From Bacteroidales bacterium (GTDB taxonomy: Bacteria > Bacteroidota > Bacteroidia > Bacteroidales > P3), in contig JAGNRX010000078.1 of NCBI GenBank assembly GCA_017988355.1, positions 1 through 5,949 on the forward strand: DNA of 5,949 nucleotides, in the 5' to 3' direction. Below, piece after piece: positions 1-5,949 of this stretch; the first letter of the stretch is position 1; every line of letters starts with the position of its first letter. A program made the position numbers and the translations under genes. The notes under the pieces are model-generated. The model searched no databases. It worked only from the letters and a program-made list of their open reading frames with translations, and was not told where the DNA came from.

Positions 1-12
1 ATCTTTCATACC

Positions 13-53
13 AAATGATGCACATCTTTCGGGGTGAAAGATGTGCATCATTT
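13..53. terminator. Intrinsic terminator hairpin, possibly bidirectional
   Basis: A perfect inverted repeat has 18-base arms at 13-30 and 36-53 and a 5-base GGGGT loop. It starts with AAA and ends with TTTT followed by more T-rich sequence (to about position 60), the usual form of a rho-independent terminator. The T-rich tail lies on the + side, so it best suits a rightward gene ending left of the window. Read leftward, behind nadB, the hairpin is followed by only three U residues and then GG, so termination of the atp-nadB transcript here is less certain. The arms and loop are seen directly; the function is inferred. Confidence 0.72.
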
Positions 54-125
54 TATTTTAAGGAAATTTAAGAGGGAGTTTTGATTTAAAATATCCAAGA
101 CCTTAATCCTATCAATTTTATAATG

Positions 126-156
126 CAAATATACGAATAATTTCTGAATTAATCAA
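126..156 (-). promoter_or_regulatory. Candidate Bacteroidetes-type promoter reading leftward
   Basis: On the minus strand, TTG (154-156) is followed after 20 bases by TATATTTG (126-133), then CA. This matches the Bacteroidetes vegetative promoter (TTG near -33, TAnnTTTG near -7), and the same TTTGCA ending occurs in the tRNA promoter of this window. It lies just past the nadB stop codon and would start a transcript near position 119, running into the hairpin at 13-53. It may serve a gene left of the window or a short RNA, or be a chance match in AT-rich DNA. Confidence 0.4.
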
Positions 157-165
157 TGGTTTTCT

Positions 166-1719
166 TTAGTATTTTACTAAATAATGAAGTCCTACGCTTT
201 CTTTTCTTGCTCCTGCCATCTTAATTATTAGATAGCAGTTGGCAATAAGGTTTCTTAGTTCACATAGTTCAGGGGTTAGAACGGAGCGATTATAGAGTTC
301 TTCCGTTTCTCTGAATATTAGACCTACTCTTTCAAGGGCTCTTTGTAGGCGAAGTTCAGAGCGGACAATTCCTACGTAGTTTGACATTATTTGTTGTACT
401 TCTTTGGCTGACTGAGATATAAGAACCATTTCTTCATTTAAGACCATTCCTTCTGCATTCCAGTTTGGAACTTCTTTTTTGAATGATATTTTTTTGAGTT
501 TCTCTATGCTGTCAACTGCTGCTCTATGAGAGAAAACAATTGCTTCAAGAAGAGAGTTGGAGGCTAAGCGATTTGCTCCGTGCAGTCCTGTGCAGGCACA
601 TTCTCCTGAGGCATAAAGGTTCTTAACTGTTGCTCTTGCAAATTCATCAACCACAATCCCTCCGCAGGTGTAGTGAGCGGCTGGAACAACTGGTATCATG
701 TCTTTTGTTATATTTACTCCTATCTCTAAGCATTTGGCATAGATATTAGGGAAGTGGGTCATAATAATTGATTTCTCAATCTTCCTGCAATCTAAGTAAA
801 CATGGTCTTCTCCACGCACCTTCATTTCATTGTCAATTGCTCTTGCTACAATATCTCTTGGGGCTAAGGATTCTCTTTTGTCGTATTTCTCCATAAATGT
901 TTCTCCATCTATGGTTTTAAGCACTCCTCCTGCTCCTCGCATTGCTTCTGTTATTAGGAAAGATGGCTTTTCTGCTGGGTTATATAGCGATGTTGGATGA
1001 AATTGTACAAACTCCATATTGGCAAGTCTCCCTTTTGCTCTATGAACCATTGCTTGCCCATCTCCGGTTGCAATGACTGGGTTGGTGGTTGTGCTATATA
1101 CATTTCCATTTCCTCCAGTTGCTAACAGGGTTATTTTAGCTAAATATGTGTCTATTGATTTGTCAGTTTGGTTTAAAACGTATGCTCCATAACATTCAAC
1201 ACCTGAGTGATGGCGTGTAACAACTTCTCCAAGGTGGTGCTGAGTTATTAGATCAACTGCGTATTGATTTTCTTTTATTGTTATGTTTGGGTGTTGTTTT
1301 GCACTTTCAAGCAAGGCTCTTTCTATCTCATAGCCCGTCTTATCTTGGTGGTGGAGTATTCTATATTCAGAATGTCCCCCCTCGCGTGCAAGGTCGAAAA
1401 CTCCTAAGGCAGTCTTGTCGAAATTTGTGCCCCATCCAATAAGTTCTTCAACTCTTTCTGTGCTTTCGGTGATTGTTATCCTAACAGCTTTCTCATCACA
1501 AAGTCCTGCCCCTGCAATAAGTGTGTCTTGGATATGTTTATCGTAGCTATCAGGAGAATACATTACGGCTGCAATTCCTCCTTGAGCATATTTTGTTGAA
1601 GATTCGGATGCGTCATCTTTTGTAAGAATACATACTTTCCCATGCTCGGCTACTTTCAATGCATAACTAAGTCCAGCTATGCCTGAACCTAATACAAGAA
1701 AATCAACTTCAAATCTCAT
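166..1719 (-). CDS. nadB: L-aspartate oxidase (NadB)
   Basis: A cytoplasmic FAD enzyme that oxidises L-aspartate to iminoaspartate, which quinolinate synthase (NadA) uses in the first steps of de novo NAD synthesis. It belongs to the succinate dehydrogenase/fumarate reductase flavoprotein family. The 517 residues show the FAD dinucleotide motif GSGIAG (11-16), STKYAQGGIA (41-50), AREGGHS (111-117), FHPTSLY (240-246), APRDIVARAID (286-296), HYTCGGI (349-355) and GANRLASNSLLE (381-392). E113, H241, R288, H349 and R384 match the E. coli active-site residues E121, H244, R290, H351 and R386. The helical C-terminal domain ends KESVGLHYLVKY, where E. coli NadB has KESRGLHF and continues further, so the tail is short and one usually conserved Arg is Val. 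The gene starts 3 bases after atpG stops and has no Shine-Dalgarno sequence, so it probably shares the atp transcript. nadA and nadC are not in the window. Confidence 0.96.
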   Translation of the reverse strand: MRFEVDFLVLGSGIAGLSYALKVAEHGKVCILTKDDASESSTKYAQGGIAAVMYSPDSYDKHIQDTLIAGAGLCDEKAVRITITESTERVEELIGWGTNFDKTALGVFDLAREGGHSEYRILHHQDKTGYEIERALLESAKQHPNITIKENQYAVDLITQHHLGEVVTRHHSGVECYGAYVLNQTDKSIDTYLAKITLLATGGNGNVYSTTTNPVIATGDGQAMVHRAKGRLANMEFVQFHPTSLYNPAEKPSFLITEAMRGAGGVLKTIDGETFMEKYDKRESLAPRDIVARAIDNEMKVRGEDHVYLDCRKIEKSIIMTHFPNIYAKCLEIGVNITKDMIPVVPAAHYTCGGIVVDEFARATVKNLYASGECACTGLHGANRLASNSLLEAIVFSHRAAVDSIEKLKKISFKKEVPNWNAEGMVLNEEMVLISQSAKEVQQIMSNYVGIVRSELRLQRALERVGLIFRETEELYNRSVLTPELCELRNLIANCYLIIKMAGARKESVGLHYLVKY

Positions 1720-1722
1720 ATT

Positions 1723-2604
1723 TTAACCATTTAATGCTTCTGCACCTGAACTAATTTCTATAATTTCGTTTGTAATTGCAGCTTGTCTTGCCTTATTATA
1801 GGATAATTTAAGTTCTTTTAATAGACTTTGAGCGTTGTCGGTTGCCTTGTGCATTGCTGTCATTCTGGCTCCGTGTTCTGCTGCAAAGCTATCTAACATG
1901 CAACGGAACATTTGTATTTTTAGGGCTTGGGGAATAATGTTTTCTATAATTTCTTCTCTTGAGGGTTCAAAGATATAGTTCTTATTTATTGCCTGTTCTT
2001 GATCATCGTTAAGTGAACCTAAGGGTAGGAATTCTTCTCTTGAGATAATTTGGGTTGTAGCGTTCTTAAACTTATTGTATATGATTTCAACCTTATCGTA
2101 TTTCCCTTTTACAAAGAGTTGCATCACCTCTTCGGTTATTTTAGTTACTTTTTCAAATGTAAGTTCATCCCAAATAGAGTCTTGTGTTTTGATAAGGTCA
2201 CATCCGTTTAGTTTTCTAAAGTGTTCAGAGGATTTTTTGCCAAAGCTCATAAGGTCAACCTTGATGTATTTGTCTTGATTGGAAAACTCACCTATCCTTT
2301 TTTTCACTTCTTTTATTATGTTGGCATTGAATCCACCACATAATCCTTTGTTGGATGTTAGAACAATTAAAAGAACATTATCAGTTTCAGAATTTCTTCC
2401 ATAAGGGCTTTCCATTAACTCTACGTTGTCTTCCATTATATTGGAGATGACTTTAGAGAGAAGCTTTGAGTATGGTCTTAGAGCAATAACAGCATTTTGA
2501 GCTCGGCGGAGTTTTGATGCAGACACCATCTTCATTGCTGATGTTATCTGCATTGTTGATCCAACGGATGTTATTCTACTTCTTACCTCTTTTAAATTTG
2601 CCAT
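1723..2604 (-). CDS. atpG: F-type ATP synthase gamma subunit (AtpG)
   Basis: The central rotor shaft of F1. It turns inside the alpha/beta hexamer and passes c-ring rotation to the catalytic sites at the cytoplasmic face of the membrane. The 293 residues are normal for the family. The N-terminal coiled-coil helix carries the typical ITSAMKMVSASKLRRAQ stretch (20-36). The Rossmann-like middle domain has TSNKGLCGGFN (83-93). The C-terminal helix (about 225-290) includes the conserved EHGARMTAMHKATDNA (243-258) and NKARQAAITNEIIEISSGA (270-288). The start codon overlaps the atpA stop by one base (TAATG on the coding strand), which suggests coupled translation. nadB follows after 3 bases. No truncation or frameshift is visible. 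Confidence 0.97.
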   Translation of the reverse strand: MANLKEVRSRITSVGSTMQITSAMKMVSASKLRRAQNAVIALRPYSKLLSKVISNIMEDNVELMESPYGRNSETDNVLLIVLTSNKGLCGGFNANIIKEVKKRIGEFSNQDKYIKVDLMSFGKKSSEHFRKLNGCDLIKTQDSIWDELTFEKVTKITEEVMQLFVKGKYDKVEIIYNKFKNATTQIISREEFLPLGSLNDDQEQAINKNYIFEPSREEIIENIIPQALKIQMFRCMLDSFAAEHGARMTAMHKATDNAQSLLKELKLSYNKARQAAITNEIIEISSGAEALNG

Positions 2605-4184
2605 TACTTAGTATATTTAGCCGCTTTATCTTGAGCTACTTTCTTTAATTTTTCAATTATCTCATCGTTTAATAATCCTTGACGAAGTTGTTCTAATGTT
2701 TCTTTATGATTATTTTCTAATGTAAATAGGTAATCGGCTTCAAAGTCGTGAATTTTATTTACTGGAATATCTAATAGCCATCCTTTAACTCCACAACAAA
2801 TGATTGCGATTTGGTGTTCAACCTTCATTGGAGAATATTGTTTTTGTTTCAATATCTCAACATTTCGCTTACCTTTTTCAATAATAAACTTAGTTGAAGC
2901 ATCAAGGTCAGAAGAGAACTTCGAGAAAGCTTCCAATTCACGATACTGTGCTTGGTCAAGCTTAAGAGTTCCTGCAATTTTCTTCATCGATTTAATTTGA
3001 GCATTACCTCCAACACGTGATACAGAAATACCAACGTTGATAGCTGGTCTAACACCTGCATTAAATAGGTTTCCTTCTAAGAATATCTGTCCATCGGTAA
3101 TGGAAATAACGTTTGTCGGTATATATGCTGAAACGTCACCTGCTTGAGTTTCAATTATAGGAAGAGCAGTTAGTGAACCACCTCCTTTAACCTTGTCTTT
3201 CAAACATTCTGGTAAATCGTTCATGTTTTTTGCAACAGAATCTTCTTTAATTATTTTTGCAGCTCTTTCCAATAATCTTGAGTGAAGATAGAAAACATCT
3301 CCTGGATAAGCTTCCCTACCTGGTGGGCGGCGAAGTAATAGAGACACTTCACGATAGGCAACAGCTTGTTTTGAAAGGTCATCATAAACCACTAAAGCAT
3401 TTCTGCCTGTGTCGCGGAAGAACTCACCTATGGAAGCTCCTGCAAATGGTGCATAGAATTGAAGAGCAGCAGAGTCGGAAGCAGTGGCTGCAACAATAAT
3501 AGTATATTCCATAGCTCCCTTTTCTTCAAGAGTTTTAAGAATATTTGCAATTGTAGAGCCTTTTTGACCACATGCAACATAAATACAATATACTGGTTCC
3601 CCTTTATCGAAGAATTCTCTTTGGTTTATTATTGTATCTATTGCAATTGCTGTTTTTCCAGTTTGACGGTCGCCAATAATTAACTCTCTTTGTCCTCTTC
3701 CAATCGGAATCATTGAGTCAATTGCTTTAAGACCTGTTTGTAGGGGTTCAACAACTGGCTGGCGGAAAATTACTCCTGGGGACTTTCTTTCAAGTGGCAT
3801 CTCAAATAGCTCTCCTTCAATTTTCCCCTTACCATCAATTGGTTCCCCAACAGTGTTGATAACTCGACCAACTAAACCTTCTCCAACATTTATGGATGCA
3901 ATCTTATCTGTACGTTTAACAATGTCACCTTCATTAATATTATTAGTTTCTCCCAAAATAACAACCCCAACATTATCTTGCTCTAAGTTTAGAACAATAC
4001 CTTTGACGTCATTTTCAAATAAAACTAACTCTCCACTTTGTGCATTATTTAGTCCATAAATACGAGCAATACCATCTCCAACAGTTAGAACAGTTCCAAC
4101 TTCCTCTAATGAGGCTTCAAGGTTTGTGTCAGATAATTGATTACGTAAAATAGCTGTAACCTCTGAAGGTTTAATATCTACCAT
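2604..4184 (-). CDS. atpA: F-type ATP synthase alpha subunit (AtpA)
   Basis: The non-catalytic nucleotide-binding subunit of F1; three alternate with three beta subunits and complete the catalytic sites at their interfaces. The 526 residues run full length. The N-terminal beta-barrel domain covers about 25-95. The nucleotide-binding domain has Walker A GDRQTGKT (171-178) and a Walker B strand ending in VVYDDL (265-270). The family signature [10 protein letters not shown] (380-389) is followed by R390 in SRVGG, the arginine finger reaching into the beta active site. A helical C-terminal domain follows. The start is supported by MVDIKPSEV, a typical N-terminus, 12 bases after the atpH stop. There is no Shine-Dalgarno sequence. 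The beta partner (AtpD) is not in the window. Confidence 0.98.
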   Translation of the reverse strand: MVDIKPSEVTAILRNQLSDTNLEASLEEVGTVLTVGDGIARIYGLNNAQSGELVLFENDVKGIVLNLEQDNVGVVILGETNNINEGDIVKRTDKIASINVGEGLVGRVINTVGEPIDGKGKIEGELFEMPLERKSPGVIFRQPVVEPLQTGLKAIDSMIPIGRGQRELIIGDRQTGKTAIAIDTIINQREFFDKGEPVYCIYVACGQKGSTIANILKTLEEKGAMEYTIIVAATASDSAALQFYAPFAGASIGEFFRDTGRNALVVYDDLSKQAVAYREVSLLLRRPPGREAYPGDVFYLHSRLLERAAKIIKEDSVAKNMNDLPECLKDKVKGGGSLTALPIIETQAGDVSAYIPTNVISITDGQIFLEGNLFNAGVRPAINVGISVSRVGGNAQIKSMKKIAGTLKLDQAQYRELEAFSKFSSDLDASTKFIIEKGKRNVEILKQKQYSPMKVEHQIAIICCGVKGWLLDIPVNKIHDFEADYLFTLENNHKETLEQLRQGLLNDEIIEKLKKVAQDKAAKYTK

Positions 4185-4196
4185 ATTTCTTTATTA

Positions 4197-4754
4197 TTAA
4201 AATCCCTTTTCGTATAAATTCTTTGCAAATGACTTCTTCAATTGAATTAATTGATTTGAAACCGATGCATCATATACCTTGTCATCAATAAGTATTTTGA
4301 AACCACCTAAAACAGAATGGTCAATCTTTTCAACTAATTCAATTTTACAATCAAATTGTTTTTCTAAGATTTTGATTATTTTATCTCTTATCTCTTTTTC
4401 CATAGGGCTTGCAACAATTAGAGTTGCTACTTTAATCCCTTTATGTTCATTGTAAAAATCGAGAAAAGCCTCAGCAATCTCTTTTAGGAACACTACTCTT
4501 CGTTTAGTAACCAATAAAGTTACAAAGTTGAGGGATAGTTTTTCTATCCTTGATTCAAACAATTCCTTAACAATACCCTTTTTACTACCAATATTGATAT
4601 TAGGATTACGCATAATAGCACTTAGTACTTTATTGTCCTTACAGACATTTTTCACCAATACCATATCGTCATTCACCTTTTCTAAAATATCCATCTCTAA
4701 TGATAAATCGAAAAGGGAACGTGCGTAGCGAGAAGAAATGATGCTTGAGGTCAT
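4197..4754 (-). CDS. atpH: F-type ATP synthase delta subunit (AtpH)
   Basis: The peripheral-stalk cap protein (OSCP homologue) that ties the top of the alpha/beta hexamer to the b-subunit dimer and keeps the stator from rotating. At 185 residues it is of usual size. It begins SSRYARSLFDLS (7-18), the typical first helix of this family. The middle helix FVTLLVTKRRVVFLKEI (77-93) and the C-terminal HSVLGGFKILIDDKVYDASV (146-165) match the family signature region. The protein is poorly conserved overall, so the gene order (atpF before, atpA after) adds weight to the call. It starts 9 bases after the atpF stop. Confidence 0.95.
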   Translation of the reverse strand: MTSSIISSRYARSLFDLSLEMDILEKVNDDMVLVKNVCKDNKVLSAIMRNPNINIGSKKGIVKELFESRIEKLSLNFVTLLVTKRRVVFLKEIAEAFLDFYNEHKGIKVATLIVASPMEKEIRDKIIKILEKQFDCKIELVEKIDHSVLGGFKILIDDKVYDASVSNQLIQLKKSFAKNLYEKGF

Positions 4755-4763
4755 AATAATATC

Positions 4764-5258
4764 TTAATTAAAATTGAAGTCCGATACTCTTTTCTCAATG
4801 ATTCTTGTCTTATTCTCATTGTCAACCAGCTCTTCTTCCAATATTTTTGTCGCAATATCAATTGAGAAGCTTGCAATTTGATTTTTAAGTTCTGTTAGAG
4901 CTTGAAGTTTTTCATAGTTAATGCTCTCGCGAGCTGATGCAATAATTCTTTGAGCCTCTTCATGAGCTTTCAAACGAGCCTCTTCCTTTTGGGTTTCGCC
5001 TAATAAACGAGCCTCCTTTAAGATATCATCTCTTTCTTCCATAGCTTGTTTCAAAAGAACATCATTATTAAATTTAAGTTGTTCCATTTCGTCACGAGCT
5101 TTTTGAGCTTCATTTAGAGAGTTTTGGATAAGAGTTTCTCTTTCTGCTATCATTTTAGTAATAACAGGCCATCCAAATTTCCCTAATATAAACAATAGTA
5201 AAAGGAAAATTAAGGTCATCCAAAAAATTAATCCCAATTGCGGAGTAATCAGTTCCAT
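4764..5258 (-). CDS. atpF: F-type ATP synthase b subunit (AtpF)
   Basis: The membrane-anchored peripheral stalk of the ATP synthase; a dimer links subunit a and the c-ring side of Fo to delta on F1. The 164 residues show one N-terminal membrane helix (about 8-28, rich in F, L and I) followed by GKFGWPVITKMIAERE (26-41), the usual hinge after the membrane span. From about 40 to 145 there is a long, charged, Ala/Glu/Lys/Arg-rich helix of the kind that forms the right-handed coiled coil. There is no second b or b' gene next to it, so a homodimer is expected. The start is set by the membrane helix beginning at residue 8. A 52-base gap separates it from atpE. Confidence 0.95.
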   Translation of the reverse strand: MELITPQLGLIFWMTLIFLLLLFILGKFGWPVITKMIAERETLIQNSLNEAQKARDEMEQLKFNNDVLLKQAMEERDDILKEARLLGETQKEEARLKAHEEAQRIIASARESINYEKLQALTELKNQIASFSIDIATKILEEELVDNENKTRIIEKRVSDFNFN

Positions 5259-5286
5259 AAAAAATCAAATTAAATTTAATAATATA

Positions 5287-5306
5287 CTCTCTATAAAATA
5301 GAAGAG
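5287..5306 (-). other. Small hairpin in the atpE-atpF gap
   Basis: Arms at 5287-5294 and 5298-5306 pair over 8 bp with one bulged base and a 3-base loop, starting 5 bases after the atpE stop codon on the transcript. No U-run follows directly, so it is unlikely to be a strong terminator. It could protect the atpE message from 3' decay or be a processing site, letting more c subunit than b be made. The stem is short and AT-rich, so chance is a real possibility. Confidence 0.3.
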
Positions 5307-5310
5307 CTAA

Positions 5311-5613
<303 letters not shown>

Positions 5614-5647
5614 TTATCTCTTTCGTATTCTCGAAAAATAGAATGGA

Positions 5648-5679
5648 CAAAATTATACAAAATTTCACTACTTATCCAA
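5648..5679 (-). promoter_or_regulatory. Likely promoter of the atpEFHAG-nadB operon
   Basis: On the minus strand, TTG (5677-5679) is followed after 21 bases by TAATTTTG (5648-5655), matching the Bacteroidetes promoter pattern TTG-N(about 19-21)-TAnnTTTG. Transcription would start near 5641, giving a leader of roughly 65-70 bases before the atpE start. It is the only such match I found in the spacer pointing at atpE with both boxes at the right distance. The match is seen; the activity is inferred. Confidence 0.6.
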
Positions 5680-5777
5680 TTATTTTGATAAAATTAACAG
5701 TAAAATATTACAAATAGCGAATAATTAGACTAGTAACAAGATTTGAAATATTCAAAATTCATTTTTTAATGAAAAAT

Positions 5778-5808
5778 TTTGCTATTGAAAGAAAAAGAAA
5801 TATCTTTG
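5778..5808 (+). promoter_or_regulatory. Promoter of the tRNA-Lys gene
   Basis: TTTG (5778-5781) is followed after 19 bases by TATCTTTG (5801-5808), an exact match to the Bacteroidetes -33/-7 consensus. Transcription would begin near 5815, about 20 bases before the mature tRNA 5' end, which leaves a short leader for RNase P to remove. Position and match together make this the best-supported promoter in the window. Confidence 0.75.
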
Positions 5809-5836
5809 CAACTCAAAATTTCTTAGAAGTAAGAAT

Positions 5837-5909
5837 GTCTTTGTAGCTCAGTTGGTAGAGCAATTGACTCTTAATCAATGGGTCCGGGGTTCGAGTCCCC
5901 GCGAGGACA
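5837..5909 (+). tRNA. tRNA-Lys, anticodon CTT
   Basis: This 73-base gene folds into a complete cloverleaf. The acceptor arms GTCTTTG and CGAGGAC pair over 7 bp including two G-U pairs. The D-stem is GCTC/GAGC, the anticodon stem ATTGA/TCAAT encloses the loop CTCTTAA, and the T-stem CGGGG/CCCCG encloses TTCGAGT. The anticodon CTT at 5870-5872 reads the lysine codon AAG. The discriminator base is A, as usual for tRNA-Lys. The 3' CCA is not encoded (CAA follows), so it must be added after transcription. It is transcribed away from the atp operon. No terminator is visible in the last 40 bases of the window. Confidence 0.97.
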
Positions 5910-5949
5910 CAATCTTAATTTAATAAGTTAATCGAAGGACTGCATTTAT

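Noticed and set aside
1..55. Short minus-strand reading frame starting MMHIFHPERC and open to the left edge.
   Set aside because: It lies almost wholly within the perfect hairpin, whose arms explain the sequence, and only 17 or so codons are visible. There is no independent sign of coding.
1968..1975. TATCTTTG on the minus strand inside atpG, a possible internal promoter for nadB.
   Set aside because: No TTG is found at the right distance upstream, and the bases encode normal AtpG sequence.
3257..3683. Two overlapping plus-strand reading frames of 74-80 codons inside atpA.
   Set aside because: They are antisense to the highly conserved nucleotide-binding domain of AtpA, resemble no protein family I know and have no promoter. 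The other plus-strand frames within atpA, atpG and atpH are rejected for the same reason.
5837..5949. tRNA-Lys as an integration site for a mobile element.
   Set aside because: No integrase gene and no repeat of the tRNA 3' end is seen in the window, and only 40 bases beyond the tRNA are available.
5910..5949. Start of a further gene or second tRNA right of tRNA-Lys.
   Set aside because: The 40 bases are too few to show a cloverleaf, a convincing start codon or a reading frame.

Overview
This window is ordinary housekeeping DNA from an AT-rich bacterium, most likely a member of the Bacteroidetes (Bacteroidota), possibly Bacteroidales. Three things point there. None of the six genes has a Shine-Dalgarno sequence, and their start codons are preceded by A/T-rich DNA. 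The promoters recognisable by eye have the phylum's TTG / TAnnTTTG form. The AtpA, AtpE and AtpG proteins look like Bacteroidetes F-type ATP synthase subunits. The genus cannot be told from the sequence alone.

Layout, right to left. At the right edge a tRNA-Lys(CTT) gene reads rightward from its own promoter. Across about 260 bp of very AT-rich spacer, a leftward operon starts from a second promoter. Its order is atpE (c), atpF (b), atpH (delta), atpA (alpha), atpG (gamma), then nadB (L-aspartate oxidase). After a 52-base gap behind atpE the genes are tightly packed, with gaps of 9 and 12 bases, a one-base stop/start overlap at atpA/atpG, and a 3-base gap between atpG and nadB. All six stop codons are TAA. 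About 110 bases past nadB, near the left edge, an 18-bp perfect hairpin probably acts as a terminator. It is better placed for a rightward gene lying outside the window. A further promoter-like sequence lies between nadB and this hairpin.

How the genes fit together. The five atp genes supply the proton-carrying c-ring, the peripheral stalk (b, delta) and part of the F1 head and rotor (alpha, gamma) of one ATP synthase. Subunits a, beta and epsilon are not in the window, so they must be encoded elsewhere, and atpE here seems to be the first gene of its transcript. NadB makes iminoaspartate for de novo NAD synthesis. It has no biochemical tie to ATP synthase but appears to be co-transcribed with it.

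I found no mobile element, CRISPR array, defence system or clearly new system. The more interesting points are the operon arrangement (no atpB before atpE, nadB at the end) and a possible short transcript or leader at the left edge.
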